A stretch of DNA of 64,000 nucleotides from Streptomyces apocyni. Its GTDB lineage: Bacteria; Actinomycetota; Actinomycetes; Streptomycetales; Streptomycetaceae. How positions within the stretch are numbered: the first letter of the stretch is position 1; the number at the start of each line of letters is the position of its first letter. A program made the position numbers and the translations under genes. Below the pieces are notes generated by a model. The model made no database searches, was not told the origin of the DNA, and saw nothing but the letters and a program-made list of their open reading frames with translations. The stretch lies in assembly GCF_009739465.1 (NCBI RefSeq), contig NZ_WHOM01000033.1, positions 53,085 through 117,084 on the forward strand, read 5' to 3'. Shown here piece after piece: positions 26,110-35,796 of this stretch.

Positions 26110-27393
26110 TCAGTTCCCCGTGGCGAGCTCGTACGCGTAGTCCGGCGTGAAGCTGCCCGCCTTGCCCCGGCAGCCGTCCGCCTCGCCCGGCAGTTTGATC
26201 CACAGGTAGGCGTCGATGCGCGCCCGCCCGGTGCTCAGCGTCGGCGGCTGTCCCAGCTTGCGGCCCGCGGGGTCGCACCAGGCGCCTCCCGGCGGCGGGC
26301 CGTTGCCGTTGCGGCTGGTGTCGATGACGGCGCCCAGCGAGGCGGGCCCGCCCAGGGCCGACAGCACCTGGCGGGCGTAGGCCGCCTCATCGCCGGTGCG
26401 GTGGAAGTTGGACACGTTGGTGTAGACGCCATCCGACGACGCGCTCGACGCCGCGCCCGCCTGCCGCAGCAACCCCGCCATCGTGCCCGCCGGATGCCAC
26501 CCGGAGTGCCCAGCGTCGTAGTACACCCGAGCCTTGGGGTTCGCCGCGTGCAGGGTGCGTCCCGCACGGGCCAGCGAGGCGAACCGCGCTTCCCGCTGCC
26601 CGGCGGAGAGGCAGTCCGAGAGCGCGATCGCGTCCGGCTCCAGTATCACGATGGCCTCACCGGAGCCGAGCCCCGCGGCGAACCGCTCCACCCACCGGTC
26701 GTACGCCGCCAGGTCAGGCGCCCCGCCCTGCGACGCGCCCCCGCAGTCACGGTCAGGGATCGCGTACGGCACCAGAATCGGCACCCGGCTGCCGGACGCC
26801 GAGGTCACCGCCCGCACCCGCGACGTGATCACCTCCGGGTTGTACTCGGCGAACCACACCGCCGCGGGCCTGGCCGCTATCCGCTCCTCGATCAGCGGAC
26901 GCCGCGCGTCACCTCGGTTCGCCCTGACCCAGTCGAGCACCTGCGACTGCCCATGCCGGTACAGCCTCCCGTCGGCCCGCTCGGGGGCGCCCGGGGCCGA
27001 ACTCCCGCCCCCACCAGTCGCCTTCCCGGTCTTCGTCGGGGACGGCTTCGGCGACGTCGGCTTCGACTTCGACGCGGACGGCGAAGCCGAGGCAGAAGGT
27101 GAGGGAGACAGCGACGGGGACGGCGACGCGGAGGGCGACGGAGACGAGCTCGGCGTAGGCACCGCGGGAAGCGGCTGCAGGCTCGGCGCCCGGCTCTCCT
27201 CAGCACGCGCCTCGTCCCGCTCGCCGCCGCCCCGCACGGACGCCTGCACCCCCATCGCCGCTCCCACCACGACCACCACCGACGCGACCACGGCCATCGT
27301 CTGCCGCCCGGCCGCCCACCGGCGCCTGGTGTGTCCCGCGCCCCCGGCGCGGACGGCGCGTTGGACCCGGCGCTGTGCGCGTGAGCCTGACAC
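26110..27393 (-). CDS. Membrane-anchored GH6 family protein (cellulase-like)
   Basis: A 427-residue protein: short arginine-rich cytoplasmic start, one membrane helix (MAVVASVVVVVGAAMGV), a long Ser/Pro/Lys linker (about 60 residues) that spans the wall, and a family 6 glycosidase domain. Diagnostic GH6 segments are VPYAIPDRDCGGAS with the proton-donor aspartate, IVILEPDAIALSDCL, YYDAGHSGWHPAG, VIDTSRNGNGPP, WCDPAGRKLG and DAYLWIKLPGEADG. These are complete, so beta-1,4-glucan hydrolysis is likely. Start: the GTG at 27393 has GGGGGGA six bases upstream; a GTG at 27408 is open too. It is convergent with the MFS gene. Confidence 0.9.
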   Translation of the reverse strand: MSGSRAQRRVQRAVRAGGAGHTRRRWAAGRQTMAVVASVVVVVGAAMGVQASVRGGGERDEARAEESRAPSLQPLPAVPTPSSSPSPSASPSPSLSPSPSASASPSASKSKPTSPKPSPTKTGKATGGGGSSAPGAPERADGRLYRHGQSQVLDWVRANRGDARRPLIEERIAARPAAVWFAEYNPEVITSRVRAVTSASGSRVPILVPYAIPDRDCGGASQGGAPDLAAYDRWVERFAAGLGSGEAIVILEPDAIALSDCLSAGQREARFASLARAGRTLHAANPKARVYYDAGHSGWHPAGTMAGLLRQAGAASSASSDGVYTNVSNFHRTGDEAAYARQVLSALGGPASLGAVIDTSRNGNGPPPGGAWCDPAGRKLGQPPTLSTGRARIDAYLWIKLPGEADGCRGKAGSFTPDYAYELATGN

Positions 27394-27500
27394 GGTGAAT
27401 CCCCCCACCTTGACGTGCTGTACCCCGGCCGTTCCCCCGTTTCGGGGAAGCTCACGGCCGGGTGAACCCCGCGCCAGCCTACGACTGGGACGCTGCCCGC

Positions 27501-28169
27501 ATGGCGCAGACGCTGCAACACCCCGGCCCGGCCGACGTCAACACCCTAGTCGCACGGATGCGCGCGCTGGAGTCGTCGTGGCCTCGGACTGACGGGGTCG
27601 CCGTGTTCCACCGCGCCTACCTCTCGGCAACGGAAGAGCCCAGTCGGCACGTTCCCGAGCCCCCCACCACGCTGGACGTCCACCGCACGGAGCGCTACCT
27701 GGCGGCCGTCGACACGGCATCGACCGCGAGGCGGCCACCCGCCTGCTGGCGCCCGCTGTTCCAGCATCGGCGACACCCCGGCGTACGTCCGATGCAGTTC
27801 GCGCTCTCCGGCATCAACGCGCACGTCGGCCACGATCTGGCGCTGGCCATCGTGGACGCCTGTCGTACGCTCGACTGTCAACCGACGGACCTGGAGGGCG
27901 AGTTCGACCGCGTGGGTGATCAGCTGACGGCCCTGGAGGAGCGCATCAGAGAGGATCTGATGCCGGGCCCCGACCTCCTGGAGGTCGCCGATCCGCTGAC
28001 GCATCTGGTCAGTGCGTGGAACCTGGAGCGGGCCCGGGAGGCCGCCTGGTCAGCGGCCCGGGTGCTGTGGGGGCTACGGGATCTCCCGGAGCTGGCCGAG
28101 GAGTTCAGGGGACGGATGGACGACGGAATCGGCCTGGTCGGGCGCTGTCTCCTGACACCCTGGCGCTGA
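27501..28169 (+). CDS. DUF5995 family protein
   Basis: A 222-residue soluble helical protein. The family signature appears as RPMQFALSGINAHVGHDLALAIVDACR, with the HVGHDL histidines that could bind metal, and an N-terminal DGVAVFHRAYLSATEE. I recall DUF5995 proteins as common in actinobacteria with unknown activity. The start is uncertain: ATG at 27501 fits the family N-terminus, while a GTG at 27462 adds 13 residues; neither has a ribosome site. It is divergent from the GH6 gene and convergent with the flavin monooxygenase gene. Confidence 0.8.
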   Translation: MAQTLQHPGPADVNTLVARMRALESSWPRTDGVAVFHRAYLSATEEPSRHVPEPPTTLDVHRTERYLAAVDTASTARRPPACWRPLFQHRRHPGVRPMQFALSGINAHVGHDLALAIVDACRTLDCQPTDLEGEFDRVGDQLTALEERIREDLMPGPDLLEVADPLTHLVSAWNLERAREAAWSAARVLWGLRDLPELAEEFRGRMDDGIGLVGRCLLTPWR

Positions 28170-28220
28170 ACGCCCGACCCACACGTACTACGCCTCAGTC
28201 CCAGTCCCAGTCCTCGGTCT

Positions 28221-28248
28221 CAGTCCTCAGTCCTCAGTCCTCAGTCCT
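28221..28248. repeat. Four 7-bp tandem repeats over a stop codon
   Basis: CAGTCCT is repeated four times without change (28221-28248), preceded by diverged copies back to about 28197. The array includes the TGA of the flavin monooxygenase gene, so slippage changes its last residues and stop position. Confidence 0.75.
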
Positions 28249-29932
28249 CAGGCAGCTCGACCGGAGCGATCTCGTCGTACAGGTCACCAGGCCCCGGGTT
28301 GGCCGCGTCAGTGGCGCCACCGAACTGGTGCATCACGCCCCAGACGGCGTTCAGCGCGGTCTGGATGGCGCCCTCGGCCCAACCGGCCGTCCAGGAGATG
28401 TCATCGCCCGCGAGGAACAGACCGCGCTTGTCCTCGGCCAGCTCGTCCTGCATGAAGTGGGTGAACAGCCGCCGCTGGTAGCGGTAGTGGCCGGGCAGGT
28501 TCGCCTTGAACGCGCCCATGAAGTAGGGCTCGTTCTCCCAGGACACGGTGACCGGGTTGCCGATGATGTGGCGCCGGATGTCGACCTTCGGGTAGATCTC
28601 GCCGAGCGACTTCAGCATGACCTCCATCCGCTCGTTCGCGGACAGCGGCAGCCACTTCAGGCTGTCATCGCACCAGGTGTAGGAGAGGCAGATGACGGCG
28701 GGCTGGTCCGGGCCGTTGTCCAGCAGGTAGGTGCCACGCGTCATCCGGTCGGTGAGCGTCATCGACATCACGTCACGCCCGGTGTCCTCGTCCTTGTCGA
28801 GCCAGAACGGCCGGTCAACCGGCACGAACAGCTTGGACGACTCCATGTAGTGGGTGCGCTCGATCGCCGTCCAGTGGTCGATCGGGAAGAGCGAGTCATC
28901 GCAGTCGATCTTGGAGAGCAGCATCCAGGACTGCGCCGTGAAGATCGCCGCACGGTAGGTGCGAATGTCCCCGGACGCGTCGGTCACGGTGATGCGGTTG
29001 CCCGCGGTGCGGTGCAGCCGGGTCACGGCGGGACGAGGTTCACCCTCGTGCAGCGACTTCAGCGACGTGCCGTACGCCCAGTGCACGAGCTTCTCCGGCT
29101 CGCGCTCCCACAGGCGCAGCGGCAGCTGCTGGCTGCCGCCGACGATGCCACGGTGGTGGTCGTCGGCCTCGGTGTAGACGACGCGCAGGATCTCCAGGAT
29201 GGAGTTGGGGAAGTCGGTGTCCCAGCCGCCGGTGCCGAAGCCGACCTGGCCGAAGATCTCGCGGTGCCGGAAGGACTTGAAGGCCTCGGACTCGCAGAGG
29301 AAGCCGTAGAAGGTCTGGTTGTCCAGCTTCTCCACCAGCTTCGCCCAGATCTCCCGGATACGCGGGACGTCACGCTCGCGCAGGGCACGGTTCATGTCGG
29401 AGAAGTCGGCGCCCTCCTCCAGGCAGGCGTTCCACGCGTGCATCACGTCGCGGTAGACCTGCGGCAGGTCGTCGACGGTCTCGGCGTAGTGCGCCTCGCC
29501 CTTGAGGTCGACGACCGTGGAGGGGGTCTCGGGGGCCAGCGGGTTGGGGAACGGCCGGGTCTCCAGACCCACCAGGTCGATGTAGTGCTGGAGGGCGGTC
29601 GACGACGGCGGGAAGCGCATCGCGCCCATCTCGGCGGTCAGGTCGCCGTCACAGCCGGGGAAGCCCACCGTCCGGAGCCGTCCGCCGATCTGGTCGGCCT
29701 CGTACACCACGGGCTTGAGGCCCATCTTCATCAGCTCGTACGCGGCCACGATGCCGGAGAGCCCGCCGCCGATGACGGCGACCTCGGCGCCGTGCTCACC
29801 GGCGGGTATCTGGCCGAGCCCGGCCGGGTGGGCGAGGAAGTCGTCGTACGCGTACGGGAAGTCCGGACCGAACATGGTGATCGGCGGCTGCGCGTCGGTG
29901 TGCTGGACGGCGGTGGGCACCGTGGACGTCAT
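28241..29932 (-). CDS. Flavin monoamine oxidase family, L-lysine 2-monooxygenase-like
   Basis: A 563-residue FAD enzyme of the amine-oxidase fold. The dinucleotide-binding motif is VAVIGGGLSGIVAAYELMK (glycines 55, 57, 60), followed by YEADQIGGRLRT and AEMGAMRFP. The C-terminus holds the flavin-covering GLFLAGDDISWTAGWAEGAIQTALNAVWG. The opening ITMFGPDFPYAYDDFLAHPAGLG and the whole length resemble, from memory, lysine 2-monooxygenase (DavB), which turns an amino acid into the shortened amide. The gene just upstream encodes a nitrilase-family amidase, the expected second enzyme. Lysine specificity is inference. ATG at 29932 with AAGGAG. Confidence 0.85.
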   Translation of the reverse strand: MTSTVPTAVQHTDAQPPITMFGPDFPYAYDDFLAHPAGLGQIPAGEHGAEVAVIGGGLSGIVAAYELMKMGLKPVVYEADQIGGRLRTVGFPGCDGDLTAEMGAMRFPPSSTALQHYIDLVGLETRPFPNPLAPETPSTVVDLKGEAHYAETVDDLPQVYRDVMHAWNACLEEGADFSDMNRALRERDVPRIREIWAKLVEKLDNQTFYGFLCESEAFKSFRHREIFGQVGFGTGGWDTDFPNSILEILRVVYTEADDHHRGIVGGSQQLPLRLWEREPEKLVHWAYGTSLKSLHEGEPRPAVTRLHRTAGNRITVTDASGDIRTYRAAIFTAQSWMLLSKIDCDDSLFPIDHWTAIERTHYMESSKLFVPVDRPFWLDKDEDTGRDVMSMTLTDRMTRGTYLLDNGPDQPAVICLSYTWCDDSLKWLPLSANERMEVMLKSLGEIYPKVDIRRHIIGNPVTVSWENEPYFMGAFKANLPGHYRYQRRLFTHFMQDELAEDKRGLFLAGDDISWTAGWAEGAIQTALNAVWGVMHQFGGATDAANPGPGDLYDEIAPVELPED

Positions 29933-29992
29933 GGGGTACGGACTCCTTGCGCGGTGGTGAAGGGGGAAGCGGGTGGAAGCAGGGGAGGTTGT

Positions 29993-30790
29993 TCAGACGA
30001 GGGAGGTGTAGAGGCCGGGGCGGCGGTCCCGTAGATACGGATTGGTCGCCCGCGACGCCGCGAGGAACTCCGGGTCCACCTCACCGGACACCAGTTCCTC
30101 GGCCCGGCCCGCACGCGCGCGGGCGACGCCGTCGGGTCCGACCAGGGTGGAAAGACCGGCGAACTCGAACGCGCCCTCGGGTCCTGTCCGGTTGGCGTAG
30201 GCGAGGTACATCTGGTTCTCGAAGGCCCGGACCGGCAGCACGGACTCGGCGACGATCTGGAAGGGGTGCATCAGCGCGGTGGGGACCAGCAGCAGATCGG
30301 TGCCCGCCAGGGCGTGCGCCCGTACGTTCTCCGGGAACTCCACGTCGTAGCAGATCACGACGCCGACGGTCAGACCGCCGAGCTCGGCCTGGACGACCGG
30401 CTGGTCCCCCGCGGTGAACTGCTCCGCCTCGAAGGCGCCGAACAGGTGGGTCTTGCGGTAGTTCAGCAGGAGAGCGCCGTCAGGGCCGACGAGCCGCGCC
30501 GCGTTGAAGACCATGTCCCCCGCGCGCTCCGGGTAGCCGTAGGCGACGGCGATGCCGTGGCGGCGGGCGATCTCGGCCACCGTACGGGCGGACGGGCCGT
30601 CCACCGCCTCGGCGAGCCGGTGCACATCGTCGCCGATCGCGTAGCCGGTCAGGTACAGCTCGGGGCAGACCAGCAGTCCGGCGCCGGTGGCGGCCGCCCG
30701 GCCCGCCTCCGTGTCCAGCAGTTCGAGGTTCTTCGCCACGTCACCGGGTCGTCCGGAGCTCTGGAGCAGGGCGGTGCGCAGCGGCGGCAT
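29993..30790 (-). CDS. Carbon-nitrogen hydrolase, 5-aminovaleramidase-like
   Basis: A 265-residue nitrilase-superfamily amidase with the full catalytic triad: Glu44 in CPELYLTGY, Lys113 in YRKTHLFGAF and Cys147 in VVICYDVEFPE. It hydrolyses an amide to acid and ammonia. Placed 60 bp upstream of a lysine-2-monooxygenase-like gene on the same strand, it fits the DavA role (5-aminovaleramide to 5-aminovalerate). Other aliphatic amidase substrates are possible. ATG at 30790 with GAGGAAG. Three TTGCGCG-type heptamers lie 85-145 bp upstream. Confidence 0.87.
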   Translation of the reverse strand: MPPLRTALLQSSGRPGDVAKNLELLDTEAGRAAATGAGLLVCPELYLTGYAIGDDVHRLAEAVDGPSARTVAEIARRHGIAVAYGYPERAGDMVFNAARLVGPDGALLLNYRKTHLFGAFEAEQFTAGDQPVVQAELGGLTVGVVICYDVEFPENVRAHALAGTDLLLVPTALMHPFQIVAESVLPVRAFENQMYLAYANRTGPEGAFEFAGLSTLVGPDGVARARAGRAEELVSGEVDPEFLAASRATNPYLRDRRPGLYTSLV

Positions 30791-30874
30791 GGGCTTCCTC
30801 GGGCGGTACGGAAGGGTGCTGGGGGACGCCTTTGACGGTACGGGCCAAGGTTCTGCCCGGACAAGGCGCTACCG

Positions 30875-30934
30875 TTGCGCGGATCTGAGCGATCTGTTGC
30901 GTGTTTTCGCCGTGATGCGGCGATTCGTTGCGCG
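30875..30934. promoter_or_regulatory. Three phased heptamers upstream of the amidase-monooxygenase genes
   Basis: TTGCGCG (30875-30881), TTGCGTG (30897-30903) and TTGCGCG (30928-30934) stand in the same orientation with start-to-start distances of 22 and 31 bp. The same motif with distances 21 and 30 occurs before the permease gene. Likely binding sites of the Lrp-type protein encoded between them. Confidence 0.6.
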
Positions 30935-31007
30935 CCAGCGCGGGCCGTGTACGGAAGCCCCGCCGCCCGTACCCGTAGGGAAGCCCACCTCCCCTGCCCG
31001 TACGGTC

Positions 31008-31463
31008 CTACGCCACCGACCCCGACGTGAACCGCCTCAGCAGCGGCGACAGCACCAGCACCGACTTGGTGCGCTCCACGAAGGGCTCACCCGCGATGCG
31101 CTCAAGCACCCGCTCGAAGTGGCGCATGTCGGAGGCGAAGACCTGGACGACGGCGTCCGCGTCCCCGGTGACGGTGGACGCGGACACCACCTCCGGATAC
31201 CGCTCCAGACCACGGCGGATGTCGTCTGGAGCGGTGTTGTGCCGACAGTAGATCTCGACGAACCCCTCGGTCTCCCAGCCGAGCGCCGCCGGGTCGACCC
31301 GGACCGTGAAGCCCGTGATGGCGCCTTCGGCGCGCAGCCGGTCGACCCGCCGTTTGACGGCAGGGGCGGAGAGGCCCACTTCGGCGCCGATGTCCGCGTA
31401 GGAGCGGCGGGCGTCTTCGGCGAGGGCGTGGACGATGCGTTCGTCGAGGTCATTCAGTCGCAC
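31008..31463 (-). CDS. Lrp/AsnC family regulator of the amino-acid catabolic locus
   Basis: A 151-residue feast/famine regulator. The winged HTH is at residues 5-50 (LDERIVHALAEDARRSYADIGAEVGLSAPAVKRRVDRL) and the RAM domain follows (VEIYCRHNTAPDDIRRGLERYPEVVSASTVTGDADAVVQVF), with the GDADAVV loop where amino-acid ligands bind in relatives. GTG start at 31463, 10 bases after the permease stop, so the two are co-transcribed. It probably controls the permease operon and the downstream amidase/monooxygenase pair through TTGCGCG sites. Confidence 0.92.
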   Translation of the reverse strand: MRLNDLDERIVHALAEDARRSYADIGAEVGLSAPAVKRRVDRLRAEGAITGFTVRVDPAALGWETEGFVEIYCRHNTAPDDIRRGLERYPEVVSASTVTGDADAVVQVFASDMRHFERVLERIAGEPFVERTKSVLVLSPLLRRFTSGSVA

Positions 31464-31473
31464 TGCGGGTGGA

Positions 31474-32949
31474 TCACTTCTCTGCGGTGGCCAGTGGTGA
31501 CGGCGCGCCCTCGAGTCGGGAGCGCTGCATGCCGTATCCGAAGTAGAACACGAGCCCCACGATCATCCAGCCAGCGAACCAGATCCAGGTGATGACCGGC
31601 AGGCTGAACATCATCCAGGCGCAGAAGCCGAAGCCCAGGATGGGCGTCAGCGGGAACAGCGCGACCTTGAAGGTCCTCGGCATGTCGGGCCGCTGCTTGC
31701 GCAGGATGACGACCGCGACGTTCACCAGTGCGAACGCGAAGAGGGTGCCGATGCTGGTGGCATTCGCCAGCTCACCCAGCGGGATGGTCGCGGCGAGCAC
31801 ACCGCAGAACATCGAGACGATCACCACGTTGGCCCTGGGGGTGCCGGTGCGCGGGTCGACCTTGGCGAAGACCCGGGGCACCAGGCCGTCGCGCGACATC
31901 GCGAAGAGGATGCGGGTCTGGCCGTACAGGACGGCGAAGACGACGCTGGCGATGGCGATGACGGCGCCAGCGGCGAGGACCACGCCCCAGAAGCTGTGCC
32001 CGGTGACGTCCTTCATGATCTGGGCGAGTGCGGCCTCGGTGCCCTCGAAGGTCTCCCACGGCATGGCGCCGACGGCGACCAGGGCCACCATGCAGTACAG
32101 GACCGTGACGATCACCAGGGACAGCATGATCGCGCGCGGCAGGTCACGCTTGGGGTTCTTGGCTTCCTCACCGGCGGTGGAGGCGGCGTCGAAGCCGATG
32201 TACGAGAAGAACAGGACGGCCGCGCCGGCGCTGATCCCGGTGATGCCGAGCGGGGCCAGCGGGGTGTAGTTGCCCGCCTTGATGCCCATGAAGCCGATGA
32301 CGCAGAAGAGCACCAGCGTGGCGATCTTGATGACGACCATGATCGTGTTGACCCGGGCGCTTTCCTTGGCGCCGCCCATCAGGAACACCATGGCCATCAG
32401 GATGACGATCAGGGCGGGCAGGTTGATGTACCCGCCCTCACCGAGTGGCGCGGACACCGTCTCGGGGATGGTGATGCCGAGGGTGCCGTGCAGCAGCTCG
32501 TTCAGGTACTCGCCCCAGCCGACCGCGACGGCCGCGACCGACACGCCGTACTCGAGGATCAGGCACCAGCCGCATATCCAGGCGATGAGCTCGCCCATGG
32601 TGGCGTACGAGTAGGAGTACGAGGAGCCGGAGACCGGTACGGACCCGGCCAGCTCCGCGTAGGAGAGCGCCGAGAACAGGGCGGTCAGACCGGCGATGAC
32701 GAAGGAGATCGCCACCGCGGGACCGGCCAGCGGAGTCGCCTCGCCGAGGACGACGAAAATGCCGGTGCCGAGGGTGGCACCGATGCTGATCATGGTCAGC
32801 TGCCACATGGTGAGCGAACGCCGCAGCGTGCCGCCCTCGCCCTGACCGCCCTCGGCGACCAGCACCTCGACGGGCTTGCGGCGCATCAGCCGCGTTCCGA
32901 GCCCGGAGGATCTTACGGTCGTGGGGGGTGCCGAGCTTTGGTCCAACAC
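31474..32949 (-). CDS. APC family amino acid permease
   Basis: A 491-residue membrane transporter with twelve predicted helices. It has the APC-fold helix-1 motif MISIGATLGTGIFVVLGEA with the unwound GTGIF substrate site, and helix-6 AAVLFFSYIGFDAASTAGEEAKNPKRDLP, both diagnostic of cationic/neutral amino acid transporters (CAT-like/YfnA-like). The N-terminal 45 residues are cytoplasmic. GTG at 32949 with AAGGAG eleven bases upstream. Co-transcribed with the Lrp gene; its substrate is probably the amino acid oxidised by the monooxygenase downstream. Confidence 0.93.
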   Translation of the reverse strand: MLDQSSAPPTTVRSSGLGTRLMRRKPVEVLVAEGGQGEGGTLRRSLTMWQLTMISIGATLGTGIFVVLGEATPLAGPAVAISFVIAGLTALFSALSYAELAGSVPVSGSSYSYSYATMGELIAWICGWCLILEYGVSVAAVAVGWGEYLNELLHGTLGITIPETVSAPLGEGGYINLPALIVILMAMVFLMGGAKESARVNTIMVVIKIATLVLFCVIGFMGIKAGNYTPLAPLGITGISAGAAVLFFSYIGFDAASTAGEEAKNPKRDLPRAIMLSLVIVTVLYCMVALVAVGAMPWETFEGTEAALAQIMKDVTGHSFWGVVLAAGAVIAIASVVFAVLYGQTRILFAMSRDGLVPRVFAKVDPRTGTPRANVVIVSMFCGVLAATIPLGELANATSIGTLFAFALVNVAVVILRKQRPDMPRTFKVALFPLTPILGFGFCAWMMFSLPVITWIWFAGWMIVGLVFYFGYGMQRSRLEGAPSPLATAEK

Positions 32950-33124
32950 TGGGGACGCTCCTTGTCGTGCTGCGGGTCGAGCGCGGTTGACCGCGACGGG
33001 GCCCGTGGCAGCGCAGGGGGAAGCGCCTCGCACCAGGAAGGACCGCCGAGCAGGCGGTCAACGCCACTCCACGTACAGCGGTTGAGCCTATGAGCTGGGG
33101 GTTCCCGTACGTAATGCATCAACC

Positions 33125-33182
33125 TTGCGCGTCAACGTGTGATCATTGCGCGCAAGTGCCCCGGATGGGCTTTTGTTGCGCA
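33125..33182. promoter_or_regulatory. Three phased heptamers upstream of the permease-lrp operon
   Basis: TTGCGCG (33125-33131), the perfect palindrome TTGCGCGCAA (33146-33155) and TTGCGCA (33176-33182) in the same orientation with distances of 21 and 30 bp, about 176 bp upstream of the permease start. This mirrors the array before the amidase gene. Confidence 0.6.
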
Positions 33183-33212
33183 CTGCCGTTATGACTCGCT
33201 CAAAACGGACCG

Positions 33213-33244
33213 CGGCCCCGACCGTCCGGAGACGATCGGGGCCG
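33213..33244 (-). terminator. guaB1 terminator
   Basis: CGGCCCCGA (33213-33221) pairs with TCGGGGCCG (33236-33244); on the minus strand it follows the guaB1 stop by 48 bases and is followed by a TTTT run. Confidence 0.8.
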
Positions 33245-33291
33245 TGGCCGAGGGAACGTGTGGCCGAGAGAACGTAAGGGGGCAGCCGGTA

Positions 33292-34830
<1,539 letters not shown>

Positions 34831-34901
34831 CTACTCCTCCGAAGAGGCACGGAAGAGGTCCGGGGGCTTTGGCGCTTTGGTGTCAGGCAGTGGAACCTGC
34901 C

Positions 34902-35276
34902 TTACCCCCGGATGCTACCCGCCTCCAGCGTCAGCAGCACGACGAGCTGGGTGTCGCTCGCCCGCCAGTGGTCCGCCGCGTCGGCCAGAACCTCCTGGGC
35001 GATGCCCCACTCGCGTGGCTGCGCACGGGCGTACGCGTGCCAGCCCGACACCACCAGGAGCCGCCCTCCGGTGGCCGGAGCCCACGACAGGTCGGTGAGG
35101 CAGTCCGCGAGCGCGTCCCAGTTGCGTCCGAACCATGCGGGCAGGTCCAGGTGGCGGGCGCAGCGGTCCATGAAGGTGGCCTTGTCCACGGCACCCTCGA
35201 GGTCGAGTACGGCGGTGTGCCAGCCCGTGGCGCGGGCGGCTGCCAGGACGGGGGCCAGGGCGAGGGCGTCGGTCAT
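34902..35276 (-). CDS. Barstar family ribonuclease inhibitor
   Basis: A 124-residue intracellular inhibitor of the barstar fold. The family core is visible as VLDLEGAVDKATFMDRCARHLDLPAWFGRNWDALADCLTDLSW, where the W-F-G-x-N-W-D-A-L-x-D-x-L string is the enzyme-binding helix and includes the aspartates that fill the RNase active site. Its ATG overlaps the stop codon of the RNase gene (ATGA), so the two are made in coupled translation. It should protect the cytoplasm from any RNase that fails to be exported. Confidence 0.93.
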   Translation of the reverse strand: MTDALALAPVLAAARATGWHTAVLDLEGAVDKATFMDRCARHLDLPAWFGRNWDALADCLTDLSWAPATGGRLLVVSGWHAYARAQPREWGIAQEVLADAADHWRASDTQLVVLLTLEAGSIRG

Positions 35277-35731
35277 CGCAGAACCGCCTTGAACGAGTTG
35301 TAGTGGTCCGGCGTGTAGTAGGTCTCGCCGCCGTCACCGGTGACCAGACGCCGGGCCCCACGCGTGCGCTCGCCCGGGGTGCGGACCGTGTACTCCCGGT
35401 AGTAGCCGCGCTGCTGACGGGGCAGCAGCCGCTCGAAGTTGCCGAAGGTCGTGCCGTCCTGCGCGTACGGGAAGGGGCCACCGGAGTCGATCAGGCGCAG
35501 CGTCTCGCGTGCCTCGGGTGGCAGCTCGCTCACCAGAACCGTCGCCATGCCCCGCGCCCAGCCCGGTGTCGCGGGGGCCGACGCTCCGCCGGGGGTAGGC
35601 GTCCCGCCCGGCGCGCTGGTGTCGCTGGTCGTGGCGCAGCCGCCGAGCAGCAGCGCGACGGCGGACAGCAGGGCGAGTAGCAGACCGGTAGGGCGGCGGT
35701 GGGGTGGTGCCTGACGGGGCCCGTGCAGCAT
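35273..35731 (-). CDS. RNase Sa-like guanyl-specific ribonuclease lipoprotein
   Basis: A 152-residue exported ribonuclease. The signal (LLLALLSAVALLLGGC) ends in a lipobox with Cys32, followed by a Ser/Pro/Gly tether; the enzyme domain starts near residue 63. Compared with the RNase Sa sequence as I remember it, the catalytic residues are all kept: Glu100 in NFERLLP, Arg128 in TRGARRLVTG and His143 in YYTPDHYNSF; the disulphide cysteines of RNase Sa are absent. It is therefore an active guanine-specific RNase anchored outside the membrane, in contrast to the freely secreted Sa enzyme. Paired with its barstar inhibitor. Confidence 0.9.
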   Translation of the reverse strand: MLHGPRQAPPHRRPTGLLLALLSAVALLLGGCATTSDTSAPGGTPTPGGASAPATPGWARGMATVLVSELPPEARETLRLIDSGGPFPYAQDGTTFGNFERLLPRQQRGYYREYTVRTPGERTRGARRLVTGDGGETYYTPDHYNSFKAVLR

Positions 35732-35796
35732 GCGGCCGATGCTCCCACAGGCGCCGAACCACTGCGGGTAGGCGGCTGCTGGGCCACGATGTGTTC

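Larger units (their letters stand above)
32950..33291. other. 342-bp intergenic region, control region of the permease operon
   Basis: It holds the permease leader (32950-33120), the TTGCGCG array (33125-33182) and the guaB1 terminator (33213-33244). No gene is seen. Confidence 0.7.

Noticed and set aside
28016..30034. Open frame of 672 codons on the plus strand
   Set aside because: Antisense shadow of the flavin monooxygenase gene; low-complexity composition and overlap with the 3' end of the DUF5995 gene.
34902..35731. Classical plasmid-type toxin-antitoxin system
   Set aside because: The RNase is exported as a lipoprotein, so the barstar is a protective inhibitor and not an addiction antitoxin.
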